This document shows positions 11,107 to 22,205 of a stretch of DNA of 64,000 nt, piece after piece. The notes under the pieces were generated by a model. That model did no database searches. It saw nothing but the letters and a program-made list of their open reading frames with translations, and was not told where the DNA came from. The translations under genes were made by a program, and so were the position numbers. The DNA is from Chlorops oryzae (taxonomy: Eukaryota; Arthropoda; Insecta; Diptera; Chloropidae), in assembly GCA_020466095.1 (NCBI GenBank), contig CM035808.1, forward strand, positions 70,767,152-70,831,151, read 5' to 3'. The first letter of the stretch is position 1. Every line of letters begins with the position of its first letter.

Positions 11107-12075
11107 CTATGTGCTAATCCCAACATGTTTATTGCAAATTGGACACAATTTCCCAACATTCTTTTGAAATTGCTATTAATAGTGCCACTAGATATGTTTT
11201 TAGCCTTCGAAGATATGACCATATATCTGAAGTGCAAAATCGAATACTAGGATGCAGTTTAGCTAATTTTATTTCTGCGAATAACTGCTTGTATCTTTTT
11301 AAGCTACTGCATTCGCGCACTCCTATGCATCTCTTCGAAAAGCTCGATCTGATCGAATAAAACAATGAATTGTCCCAAAGTTTGAATATTTAAACTCCTG
11401 TAGACTTTTTTTGGTCAATACCATAAGGCTTTGGAATTCACTGCCAGGAAATTTAAGAGCTATGGGAGATTTAGTGGTTTTAGGCGTGCTGTCTTTCAAC
11501 ACTTCTCAAATTAAAAGCAACATCTCTTTTCTGAATATAATTCAAATAGAAAAATTAATTTTCTTTCTTCTTTGTAATCGCATCTTGTTAATACAACGCA
11601 GCAATTTATTTTAACTTAGTTTGTAAGCTATTATTATTTATTTTGATAAATACTTACCTTATAAGTTTGGATTTACAACTACAATGTTGTACTGAAAAAA
11701 GACCCGAATCTTGCTGTACTGATGATGAAATCAGTTTGAAGCGTATGTGAATCTTTTAATGTCTTGTGTTTTCTCAATATAATTTTATAAAATAATTGAA
11801 CCATTTCTTTTATCAATAATTCAAGCATTTCCCTTATCAATAGCAAAAAAAAAAATTTTTTTGCCCTTTCTTCTCCATCTTTTTCACGTGAAAAAAAAAT
11901 TTTTTTTTTTTATGTTTTATTTTGTTTATAAAAAAGAAAACGTACGTAATTTTTTAAACAAATCCCATCTCTTTATATTGAACATACGGTTCAATGGGTA
12001 CGACAGATTTATTTTAATGAAGGAAAGTAAGACCTACGTAGAGTCAATAACACAAGTTTACAAATAAAGGCCAAC

Positions 12076-13697
12076 TTTTGGACCAGAAAAACTGGATAGC
12101 GACGCTATAGGAATTTTTCGTGCTGATTCCGAATCTGGTACCCGTTTTTCTCTATCACGTCAAGTTTTTGAGAAATCGTTAAATAACGGTTTTTGACATT
12201 TTTACCTATAGTCTATGTCAATAATGAGGTCGTAGACCCTATATGCCTTAACCGATTTCAAAGTTTTTGGTACTCATATGAAAGAGGAATGACAACGCAA
12301 CATATCCTTTATACACAAATTTGGAATTGATTCAGTAACTTGGAAGCTATAGGGCAAAAAACGCGATGCTGATTTCCAATTTTTAGCGATTTTGTTTAAA
12401 AACTTGAAATTCAAATGGTTATAATTTCCGAACCAAGGCTGGTATTCCAGGTCTTAATACTTTGAATGAAAGAACAATCAATTGAAAAAGTTTTGAGCCT
12501 AAAACAAAAAAATCCGTTGCCTCGTTCTAATTTTATGAGGATTTTTGCTGAAAATGACAAAAACGAATTTTTATTTTTGGTATATTCTTCGCTCGTTCAT
12601 ATGTATATTTCAGTTCGAATTGTGTATGTTGGTAAAACTGGCTTAAAAAACATAAAATTTAAATTCTATTTTAAACCTATCTGATGAACACTTTTCGAAA
12701 CATCTGTCACCTATAGAAGCAGCTGCTTGGTCATCATTTAAAGACGTTGTGGGAAATTTTTTGGGAAATAAAAAAAGCGACAACTACATAAAAATAGTTG
12801 GAGGACTCTTGAAAAATTATCGAAAAATGGGAGTTCGGATGTCACTAAAAATACATTTTCTCCACTCACATTTGGATTTCTTCCCCGAAAACTTGGGCAA
12901 AACTAGCGACGAACAAGGAGAGCGCATTCACCAGGACCTACAGAGGATTGAAAAAAATTATAAGGGCTTTTGGGATGAAGGAATGTTGAGTGACTATTGC
13001 TGGTCCCTTATACGCGAAACAGATAGTAAACAATACAAAAGGCTCAGTTCAAATTCTGTTCATTTTTAAAGTTTAAATTGGTTTTAGCTTTAAAGATAGG
13101 TTTAAAATAGAATTTAAGTTTTATGTTTTTTAAGCCAGTTTTACCAACATACACAATTCGAACTGAAATATACATATGAACGAGCGAAGAATATACCAAA
13201 AATAAAAATTCGTTTTTGTCATTTTCAGCGAAAATCCTCATAAAATTAAAACGAGGCAACGGATTTTTTTTTTGTTTTAGGCTCAAAACTTTTTCAATTG
13301 ATTGTTCTTTCATTCAAAGTATTAAGACCTGGAATACCAGCCTTGGTTCGGAAATTATAACCATTTGAATTTCAAGTTTTTAAACAAAATCGCTAAAAAT
13401 TGGAAATCAGCATCGCGTTTTTTGCCCTATAGCTTCCAAGTTACTGAATCAATTCCAAATTTGTGTATAAAGGATATGTTGCGTTGTCATTCCTCTTTCA
13501 TATGAGTACCAAAAACTTTGAAATCGGTTAAGGCATATAGGGTCTACGAACTCATTATTGACATAGACTATAGGTAAAAATGTCAAAAACCGTTATTTAA
13601 CTCAAAAACTTGACGTGATAGAGAAAAACGGGTACCAGATTCGGAATCAGCACGAAAAATTCCTATAGGGTCGCTATCCAGTTTCTCTGGTCCAAAA
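12076..13697. mobile_element. Foldback element with about 600-bp arms around a family A fragment
   Basis: The arms 12076-12682 and 13091-13697 are reverse complements of each other with only scattered differences. The ends read TTTTGGACCAG and CTGGTCCAAAA. The unique 408-bp centre codes for the C-terminus of a conserved arthropod protein. Both arms contain mirrored copies of the same 70-90-codon ORF (12466-12684 plus, 13044-13313 minus), which follows from the symmetry and is probably not a gene. No clear target duplication is seen. It lies just upstream of, or within, the 5' part of the gypsy-like Gag region. Confidence 0.85.
12683..13069 (+). pseudogene. C-terminal fragment of uncharacterised arthropod family A protein
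   Basis: An open frame of 128 codons starts at the arm junction and ends at TAA 13067-13069. Motifs are LSPIEAAAWSSFKDVV, FLGNKKSDNY, MSLKIHFLHSHLDFFPENLG, a GER-HQD block and DYCW. I recall these as the C-terminus of a multi-copy family of unknown function, common in insects and spiders; fuller members carry an upstream block that looks RNase H-like. No start or upstream domain is present, so this is a truncated piece. The conserved acidic, His and Glu residues could belong to a nuclease-like core, but that is inference. Confidence 0.7.
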
Positions 13698-15620
13698 CCT
13701 TGTATACCTGTGTAATTAGAGAAGCGAAAAGTTTTTCCGAGGACGTTGGAAAGTTAAAAGAGCTATTGTGGGACTTAAATGTGCAGAAAGACAATAACCA
13801 GGAATTCTTAGAACTGACTAAAAGTAGGCTAAGAGACAGCCAGACACGTGGTCAGTCAGTTTTTAGGGAGTTCGAGGTCCTTATTGAGGTATTAGCAGAA
13901 TTGAGTGAATGCCAGGACCGTGTACATTCCGAAGCGGAATTAGAGAAATTGAGAAAACTAAACGATAGCTTGAAAGCACATGGGAATAGATTGAGGGACG
14001 GATTGCGAAAATCAGATGACTGTTTAGTCGAATTAAAAGAGGAAAACGAACAATGAAGACAAGCTCTGAGGAAGAGGTTTTCAGAAAAACAGTTACAATT
14101 TCTAGTGGACAGCCAAAACGCAGTGAAAAGTTACAAGCAGGAAGTAGGAATTTTAAGGGAACAGCTACGTGCGAGCAGAAAGGAAATATATAATAGATAG
14201 GATTACAAATTTTAAAGCAGCGAGCACTAGTCTCAGAGAAGTGCAAGACACACCTAGTGAAAACAGCGAAAGTCTTAGAGAAAACAAGAGGAGTCTCGCA
14301 CCCGAGAGTTCAGTGACTGTGAGGCCAAGGGACACGTTAGAGAATTAAGAGGAAGAGGGTATGTCAAATCATTCATCACCCCTAGTAGGAAAAGGGAGCG
14401 GGGGAGATAGACACCCGTTGGTCCCACCACCACCACCTCCACCATTAAACTCGTCAGGAGCAAATAGGAGTGTAGGAGTCCTGCAATCAATGCGAGAACA
14501 GTTAAAAGGAATATTTTCTGGAAGAAGGGAAGAAGAGGAAGCACAGGAAGTGAGAGTCGAACGTACAAACGACAACGGACAAATATCAAAAACGAACGAT
14601 CTGTTGTCACCAATCGGTCCGCCAGGAAGAATAGAAGGCATGACAGGGGCGGCTATAATGAAACTAGTGGAAACGTTTGTGCCACTATTTTCAGGAGCGT
14701 CCAGAATTGCGCGCAGATGTATATAAATTTATTAGCGGATGCAAATTCTTAAAAAGCGAATTGCGAGAGGGGGACACAGACAGAGCAATCCAGTATATAA
14801 ACAAACAAAGGTTGTTGGGGGGAGCATACCAGAGATTAGGGTCAAAGCGCTTCGCACGAATAAATGAATTTTCCGAATTAGTTAAGGATATCTATTGAAG
14901 AAATTCAAGAGAAATAAGTGACAGTGAAACAGGGAATAAGGGAGTCAGTGGTTCTGTTTGGAATGAGAATAGAGAGCCTGCTGAACGATGCAGAGCTAGT
15001 GGTTCGAGACGAACTGGGAGATCTAGGAATGATGAGATTTTTTAGGAAGCTTGCAGTGAAATCATTCGTTAAAGGCCTCAGAGATCAGTCGTTGCGCCAT
15101 ATATTCATCGGTCATGAGGAATCATCCATTAGTCATCTAGTGAAGATGGTGCAGAATTCCATGGTTTTGCTAGGAGAACAGAATAGTCCTTACATTAATT
15201 TTACGACGCAAGAGGCTGCCGGGCAAGTTTAGTGGTGCCCTATTTGTAAGGCAACGGGACACGGACCACGCCGCTGTCCCAAGATGACTACAGTTGACAC
15301 GACAAGAGCTCAGGAGCCGGCTCAGAGGCCATGTAAGTTTTGCAAAAAACAGGGACACTTTTATGACAGCTGTGAGCAACGAATGAATACGCCGTATTGC
15401 AAACAGTGTAAAGTCTATGGGCATGAAGAGGCGAATGATTGTCATAATACTAGCCCAAAAGGGGCGCCCGTTCCACGAGCTGGAGAACAGGCGATGAACA
15501 AGCTACAGTGCTCGTTCTGCAACCGCGAGGGCCACACGGTGGACAAATGTTTCAATCGGTTGAGAAGTTTGTTTTGCGAACGTTGTCAAACAGCAGGACA
15601 TGAACAGAACCGGTGATGTC
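13698..15620 (+). pseudogene. gypsy-like Gag with multiple CCHC knuckles
   Basis: Several open pieces follow one another: a coiled-coil N-terminal segment (13700-14056), a proline-rich linker with eight or so prolines (near 14428), a capsid-like helical region (14677-14898 and 14918-15232), then zinc knuckles. Knuckles are visible at about 15236 (CPICKATGHGPRRC), 15331 (CKFCKKQGHFYDSC), 15398 (CKQCKVYGHEEANDC, one residue longer), 15509 (CSFCNREGHTVDKC) and 15575 (CERCQTAGHEQNR, then TGA before Cys). A sixth begins at 15686 and is split by the MITE. Stops at 15230-15232 and 15614-15616, plus frameshifts, make it non-functional. Gag packages the element RNA. Confidence 0.8.
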
Positions 15621-15703
15621 GCGCGCCAGTAAAAGAACAGCCGGTACAAAGGGGGGCCGAGCGACCGAGTGATAGCCGTAATACGTGCATGAGGTGCAAT
15701 CAG

Positions 15704-16238
15704 CAGTTATGGGCATTTTACACCAATTTGTAATTGTCTACGTGTCGACGTAGACAATCACGTAAACAATGTAGACAATGGTGTAGACAATGTAAACAAT
15801 GTAAACAATATAGAAAATAGTGTTGACAATATGTGTCTTTAAAATATGTACCTCTATTGAAAAAAAAGAGAATACGAACAGATATTTTCCTGCGTTTTTA
15901 AGAACATTACCAGCAAAATTTCAAACGTACTGCTGTTTCTTCGCAATTATTTTGCATTTCGCTTCGTTCAGCTAGAATTTTTCGGATTTTAATTGAAATT
16001 CGTATCAATAGCTGCTACTTAAATTTACAATACGTTTTGGGAATTATGAAGCAGTCAACACTATCAGCAGTCGAATTTTTTTATCAGTATCGAATTTTTT
16101 AAATGGTTTTTTCTAAATTGTCTACATTGTCTACATTGTTGACATTGTTTACGTAGAAAAATTGAATTGTTTACCTACATTGTCTACATGTAGAAAATCG
16201 TGTATACAATGTATATGTAGACAATTCGCCCAACACTG
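15704..16238. mobile_element. 535-bp hAT MITE (TSD GCAATCAG)
   Basis: Ends CAGTTATGGGC and GCCCAACACTG form the hAT-type inverted repeat. GCAATCAG is duplicated exactly at 15696-15703 and 16239-16246. Both subterminal regions are crowded with GTAGACAATGT-type repeats in opposite orientation (at least eight on the left, six on the right), likely transposase-binding sites. There is no coding capacity. Removing it joins CMRCNQ to PGHWAR, restoring most of a zinc knuckle of the host Gag. Confidence 0.95.
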
Positions 16239-16246
16239 GCAATCAG

Positions 16247-19200
16247 CCCGGTCATTGGGCGAGGATGTGATTACATCATTTCGAAATACGAAGAAAAAGG
16301 GGGAAAAGTTGTTAGATTCAGAGAGGAAGTAGAGGTTTTTATAGCTAGCCGTTACATAAAAGAGATGGCAATGGAGATGGAGGTACGGAAAAGAGGTAGA
16401 AAATTTGTCGAAGTGTCAGCTGTTTATGCAAAAAAAATCAGAAGAAAAGAAAAACGTATAGAACAAGAAACTGGGCATGTCCCTTCAGTGAAAACGGCGA
16501 ACTCAACAGATAATAATTATGTTAGAATACCATGCGAACAAGCGAAAAGGGGAGAATTGTGTTTGTTAGTGGACACCGGGTGGATACGAGTTTAGTGAGA
16601 GGACATGTATTAAGTTCTTGTGTAAGAGTAGACGAGGGTAAGAGAAAACGACTCACCTGTGCGTTTGGAGGACAAATTGAAACGGAAGGGGTTGTCAGTA
16701 TTAAATATAGCCACTGTGCCCTAGAAATGAAGATACGCGTATTCAACGTTACCGCCGGAATTCCAGCAGATGGACTGTTAGGAAGAGATATTTTGTGGCA
16801 AGGATCTGTTATAGACACCAGGCGTAGTGAGCTGGTACTCGATTCACCAACAGGAGACAGAATAGGATTCGCTCTTACAAATAATTATTGCACAAACCTG
16901 AGAGGAACAGTGGAGCAGATAACAATGCCAGCTCGTACAACAGGGGCAGTGAGGGTGCATGCCGCTGCGGCAAACGTAGACATAATCGTTAATAAACAAG
17001 AGACCGAAAGTAACGTCTTCATAGGAGAAAGTCTGACGAGAGTAAGCAATGGTATAGCTTATATACCTAATCTTAATGCCCAGGATCTCGAAATAGCCAT
17101 TAAACCGACTAGAGTCCTTTGCACCAGCTCAGACGGACATAAAGAAATTTTACCCCAAAAAATAAATAATCAGTCAGAAAATAGGACCGCAGAAATAATG
17201 CAAGTACTCAAATTAGACCCCAATCTGTCACAAGAAGAAAGAAGTTCCGTCGAAAAAATCGTGAGGACATTCAGTGACCTTTTCCAGTTGGATGGAGAAC
17301 CGCTTACGTACACGGACGTATTGACACATGAAATTCCTACTCAGCTGGGGGTGGCACCTATTAACAAACGGCAATACCGACTCCCAGAGGCTCATAGAGA
17401 GGAGATTAACAAACAGGTTCAACAAATCCTAAAGCAAGACATTATCATTCCAAGCAAGTCGCCCTGGAATTCGCCAATAATTTTGGTACCTAAAAAATCA
17501 GGCGAAAGTACTGTTAAAAAGTGGAGACTTGTAATAGATTTAAGACAGCTTAATGAAGTTACATTGAAAACCGTGTTTCCCATCCCCAAAATTGACGAAA
17601 TCTTAGACCAGCTTGGACGGAGAAGCTGTTTCTCCACCCTCAACTTAGCTAGTGGGTACCATCAGGTACTGGTTAACGTGAGAGATAGAGACAAAACAGC
17701 GTTCGGCACGGGCACAGGCCATTACGAATTTATGCGTATGCCTTTCAGCCTAACGGGCGCGCCCGCAACATTCCAGCTCATTATGAATAGTGTACTAACA
17801 GGTTTGCAGGGAAAAGATTGTTTCGTTTATTTAGACGACATCGTCGTATATGGCCAAAATTTAAAGCAACACGAAGAAAGAATGTCCAGACTGTTGAAAG
17901 CTTGGAGAAAGAGCCGACTGAAACTAAAAACCGAAAAATGCAAATTTCTGTGAAAAGAAGTGGTGTATCTCGGACATCATTGTTCGGAAAAGGGCGTGTC
18001 CCCAGATCCGGGAAGGGTAGAGTGTGTTAAGAACATGCCCGCTCCGCGGAATGTAAAGGATCTCCAGGGGGTGTTAGGTTTCATTATCTATTACCGAAAG
18101 TTCTTTCCAAATGCCGCGAAAATCATGCTGCCCATGACAAAATTACTACGGAAGGGTGAGAGTTTCAAGTGGACGGTGGAGTGCCAAGACGCACTCGATT
18201 GTTTGAAAGGGATATTAAATCCACCAGTACTCCGGTACGTAGATTTTTCGAAACAAATCCGACTGACTACTGATGCTAGTGGCCGTGCTTTAGGAGCGGT
18301 ATTGTCCCAAGATGAAGAGGGTGAAGAATTTCCGTTATCTTTCGCCAGCAGGGGGTTAAATGAAGCAGAGCTCCGCTATTCCACTATTGACAGGGAATTT
18401 TTGGCCATTGTGTGGGCCACCAAGGTATTCAGGCAAATACAAACATAGGAACCAGGGCTCAGACCAAAGCCAAAAATTCAAATGAGGGTGAACCCGGGGG
18501 CAAGAGTACCTCCGAAACACACCCCATTCGGCCTGAGAAGGTCCAAGTCCTGAACGACCAGGACCAGATCAGGGAAATCCTTTACCAGTTCCACGACTCG
18601 CCTCTAGGAGGGCACAGGGGTGTCACTAACAGAACTCGTCGAATTAATCGACAATTCAGTTGGCCAAAAATGCGGGGCGAGATCCGACATAGTGGGTCCA
18701 TTACCAGTAACTTGCAATGGAAATAGATATATATTAACGTTTCAAGACGATGTGTCAAAATATAATATATGACATGCATACCGTTGGTGGACACGGAAGC
18801 GTCCACCATAGCGCAGGTTTTCTTTTCGGAAATTATAGCCCGATATGGGATTCCGTTAAAATTGGATACAGACAACGGCACAAATTTCGTGTCAAATCTA
18901 TTCAAAAGTGTGTGTAAAATGCATGGTATTAAAAAGCTTCACACAAGTCCGTATCACCCGCAGGCAAACGGTGCACTACAAAGAAGCCACCGTCCTCTTG
19001 CAGAATACCTGCGAAATTTTGCTGAAGAAGACGGTACAAATTGGGACCAATGGTTGGTTTACGCGATGTACGTGCACAACCACACCCCACATACCGCCAC
19101 AAAACAAACGCCAACAAAAATTTTGTTCGGTTTTGAGGTGGACATGCCTACAAATTTAATAAGAAAAGTCGAGCCGATTTATAACACAGAGGACTTTCCG

Positions 19201-19516
19201 TCACTCCTGAGGTACCGAATTCAGAGGTCACATGAGTTAGCTAGGGAAGCCCTAAACGAAGCGAAGGTGCGATGAAAGAAGCACTACGACAAGAAAGTAT
19301 GACAGAACACGTACAAGACAGGGGAACATATTCTAATAAAGAAGCATACGGGGAAAAACACGCTACCCCCATTATGGGATGGTCCTTTTGTCATCACCGG
19401 AATAACCGGCCCGGTTAACGTAACGGTACGAATCTGGGGCTTCAAGCTTCAAAGGGAGCGCAGACGCATCTGTCTCAAAAGAGCAATAATCAAAGGTGTC
19501 AAAATAAAAACATAAA
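16247..19516 (+). pseudogene. gypsy-like Pol: protease, RT, RNase H, integrase
   Basis: The protease active site LCLLVDTG (about 16556-16582) is followed by a frameshift into the 473-codon frame at 16532-17953. The RT shows PWNSPIILVPKK, WRLVIDLRQLN, FSTLNLASGYHQ (Asn replaces the catalytic Asp, 17642-17644), MPFSLTGAPATFQ (Ser for Gly) and YLDD. A TGA at 17951-17953 precedes the RNase H part (LTTDASGRALGAVL, 17954-18445). After a deletion come an H2C2-like piece (18580-18690) and the integrase core: DIVGPLP, DTDNGTNF and YHPQANGALQRSH, in which Gln replaces the catalytic Glu (18979-18981). The tail has a WDGPFVITGI block. Several deletions remove the zinc-binding segment of integrase. Confidence 0.88.
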
Positions 19517-20190
19517 AAATTTTTCTCAATTTTATTCTGCCACTGTTTTCACAAATTTAGCTGTTTTTGATGATCTGGCAGCGCCGTTTATTTGAATTAT
19601 AGGAAAAGAACAGCATTTCATTAGAATATTCTTCGTTTTTTGTATTAATTTATGAATTAATTGAAAGGAGAATAAATATATCCGAGTCGGACATTTTACT
19701 ACTTCGTAATGGAAAATTACTAGAATTAATATCATATATGTGTTACCACTTCGATTTTTTTTCAGTCTGGTAGCACGAAAAAAATAAATTTCTTGTTTCT
19801 GGATTTTCGTACAAACGGCGACTTCATTACTCGCGATTAGTTTATAATTGCGATTAGCTGCCAAATAAACGTATTTAGTATTTTAAAGGCTGTACGGCTG
19901 TGACGTTAGCAGAAAAAAGATAGCCATGAAAAACCTAACATTTTCAAATTTTCGAAAAAAAAATTGGCTTCCCTGTAAGCATTGCAGCAATGTTTTTATC
20001 TTCCGCTAATGTTGCTTTCATATCGCGGAGAAGTGAAAACTTCTAGTTACTTGTCCATTCGGCCACTACTCTTCTGGAAGAGTAATTGGCGATTCATATT
20101 TTTGACTCAAAAATTTTGAGTGATATTTGTAACTTTTCTTTCTATTTAAATTTTTTTTTAAATGTTTAATTTCCTGCTTTTGATTTTCCT

Positions 20191-20263
20191 GTGTGGGGAT
20201 TTGAACCTCCAAACTCTCCCTTTATAGTCATGTGGTCAAAGTCGACACCGTGTTCGCCAAATC
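20191..20263 (-). repeat. tRNA-like SINE head
   Basis: Read on the minus strand, a B-box GGTTCAAATCC (about 20207-20217) sits about 50 bases downstream of a degenerate A-box region (TTGGCGAACACGG). The spacing fits an RNA polymerase III internal promoter, but stems are poor, so it is a tRNA-derived repeat and not a tRNA gene. Confidence 0.5.
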
Positions 20264-20967
20264 AAAATGGCTGGTTTTTTTTTAGTTTATAAGTTTAAAG
20301 TCAAATTGCATATATTTTTTTTGTCAGATCCACTTTTCCAAATTTTTGAAAACCTAATCGGAAGTTGGAATATAAGTTCGAATTCTAAATTTCATTCGCA
20401 ATTGCAATATGCCTTCCAAACAGATTGTGTCACGTATAAAAAAGACTTTCTCATATTTTTCTTCTAGCATGTTCTCGCTTTAGCCGAAAGTACGTGTTCT
20501 CGACGCTTTGTAATTCCGACTGAAATCACGAAGAAATCAAGTAGTCTTGCCATACAGAAAACTGTCAATTGAAAATACGATACAGTATGAAAATACGCTT
20601 GCTTTGAACGAAATTATGCACGAAATTGAAAACACGTAATTTAAAAAACTACTTTGAAGAGTCTTATTTCTAAAAATAAGGAAAATTCGATTGCATGTCA
20701 TCACTCATGTGATTTCCTCGTGGGATTGTTTTCGGCTTCCAACCAGAATACTTAGAATTTGGGCGCACTCGATTCTTTGACACATAAGCATACACAGGCT
20801 TTCATACAAACAAACCCTTAGTTAACAAACATACACACAAAGGTTTTCAAATGCACAGCCACAATTGTAGTAGCGCTCTTTAGAAAAATATTTTTTATCT
20901 ATTCTATTAAATTAAAAAAAATGTATTCAGAAAAAAAAACAAAATTAAAGTTTAAAACAAAATTCTT

Positions 20968-21027
20968 CCATGAGCTTCGAACCGGAGGCTTCTCGGTTAA
21001 GAGGCTAGCATTCATACTCTACGCTGC
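20968..21027 (-). repeat. tRNA-like SINE head
   Basis: The minus strand reads GCAGCGTAGAGTATGAATG (A-box side), an anticodon-arm-like CCTCTTAACCGAGA, then a B-box GGTTCGAAGC. Acceptor and D stems do not pair well. It is probably a fragment of the same tRNA-derived repeat group as at 20191 and 24201. Confidence 0.45.
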
Positions 21028-21516
21028 ATTGCCAACTTAACAGCTACTGTCATACCCGCTATAAATGCTGTAGACATAATGACGAGAGCACTTTTTCTCT
21101 CAGGTTCTGTAACATTTCAATGTTAATTTCTTGTTACAACACGATTTCTCCCTCTGTTAAATCTATCGGTCTGTTAACAGATCCGCGTGTTCTAGCTGGC
21201 TTACATTGACTCTTGCGTAAAGGTTCGAACCTTGTTGAATGATAAAAATTTTTGAACGATAAAAAAAATTTTTTTTTGTTTTTTTTTTAAAGAATAAAAT
21301 GTAAATATATTAATAAAAAAGTTAAAATCTGATAAAAACCTTTTTTATTTGGAATTTTTTGGTAAAATGTACTTGCCCAAATCAATTTTCGTCGATTTAA
21401 TCCTTAAATTTTTGAAATAAAAATTTATTTTATCCATAGAATGGGAGCACATAAATAGCACATAATTCCCACCTATAAACGATTTTTCGAAAAAATCGTT
21501 AAGTGCCAATTTTTGC

Positions 21517-21684
21517 GGTGTCAAGCTACACCCTCCCTTTCATACAAATTACTTTTGTCCTTAAAATCTGACAAGGACGAGCACAAAATTTTTTAAGTCG
21601 GTACATAAATAGCACATAAAAAGCACGTAATTCTGAGAACAAATTTTTTTGATATCATGAAAAGGGGGTGCAGCTTGACGCACC
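21517..21684. repeat. 168-bp hairpin MITE-like repeat
   Basis: Ends GGTGTCAAGCTACACCC and GGGTGCAGCTTGACGCACC pair as imperfect inverse repeats of about 28 bases. The TCAAGC core also starts the foldback at 27068. The body contains a repeated phrase ATAAATAGCACATAA also found just to the left (about 21451 and 21606). No target duplication was found. Confidence 0.5.
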
Positions 21685-22205
21685 TAAAAAAAAGGGGCAA
21701 AACAAACACACTTATTAATGATCTCATTATTAACATTTATTTTCTGTTCATTTCATTGCCAACTTCAGCAATTGCATTAAGCATGACCTACGACAACATT
21801 CGGAGCGAACGAAAGCAGTAAACAATTCAAGTTCATGGTCAACCAACGTACTGATGATCAAACAAAAAATCGATTGTTTTGTATGTTGGTATTGTTTTGT
21901 TTTCTTTTCTTTTATTTTCTATTTAGAAGGGCTATTTCAGCAAAGAGAGGACGGAAAAAAAAAATTATGCAAAACCAGCAGCAATGAATATCCATTCATT
22001 GTTGATGGTGAATTAATTGTCAAAAGTGTCTTATTTAGACAACGTATTAACAAACATTTTCATTCAGAAAATGTCTAATTTACTACAACTGTATCAAAAT
22101 CGGTTAAGCTTCTGATCAGAAAGAGAAGAGCGAACGGCATATAGTCTCAAATAAGCGGTGATCGCTTCCTTTTTCTTACTTTACAATAAGGGAAAGGAAT
22201 GCAGC

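Larger units (their letters stand above)
6471..11550 (+). pseudogene. LINE ORF2: endonuclease and reverse transcriptase remnant
   Basis: It starts at ATG 6471 with the apurinic-endonuclease opening (INIAHFNVR-like, position about 6550), stops at TAA near 6629, and resumes after inserted DNA with CGDFNIDIF near 7890. The linker ORF is 8227-8727, and reverse-transcriptase blocks follow: FRPISILPSISK (about 9117), FQSGFHQKHSCETA (about 9218), HGVPQGSILGPLLF (about 9480) and AYGDD (about 9575). The usual active site is YADD, so Ala to Gly stands out. Multiple stops and frameshifts show it is dead. The C-terminal part continues beyond the hAT insertion at 11107 with a zinc-poor tail including LGCSLANF and WNSLPGNLR motifs typical of LINE ORF2 ends. 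Confidence 0.82.
5480..11760 (+). mobile_element. CR1/L2-like LINE, decayed and interrupted
   Basis: Non-LTR retrotransposon in plus orientation: ORF1 5593-6319, ORF2 from about 6471 (endonuclease) through reverse transcriptase (about 9060-9760) to a C-terminal part ending about 11550, then an A+T-rich 3' region. It is broken by an A+T-rich insertion around 6650-7200 carrying hairpin MITEs and a 610-bp duplication, by a third MITE at 7957, and by a hAT foldback at about 9974-11106. The GVPQGSILGP motif and a Y.DD active site place it among CR1/L2/Jockey-type LINEs. The exact clade and 5' end are uncertain. Confidence 0.85.
13698..19516 (+). mobile_element. Ty3/gypsy-like LTR retrotransposon, degenerate internal region
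   Basis: Order gag (coiled coil, capsid-like, zinc knuckles), protease, reverse transcriptase, RNase H, integrase with GPY/F-type C-terminus, the Ty3/gypsy order. No env-like ORF follows. I could not pair LTRs: upstream is the foldback at 12076-13697, and an ATG near 12016 (MKESKTYVE) may be the real gag start. A hAT MITE sits at 15704-16238. Frameshifts, stops and deletions run throughout, and key catalytic residues are lost in both RT and integrase. Confidence 0.88.
19517..22205. other. A+T-rich stretch with tRNA-like repeats, no gene
   Basis: No coding region is recognised. It contains tRNA-like segments at 20191-20263 and 20968-21027, a weaker B-box-like match (AGGTTCGAACCTT) near 21221, and a small hairpin repeat at 21517-21684. 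The 3' LTR of the preceding gypsy-like element would be expected at the left end but I could not identify it. Confidence 0.5.

Noticed and set aside
12466..13313. The same 70-90-codon ORF found twice in inverse orientation
   Set aside because: It lies in both foldback arms; symmetry explains the duplication and no protein motif supports it.
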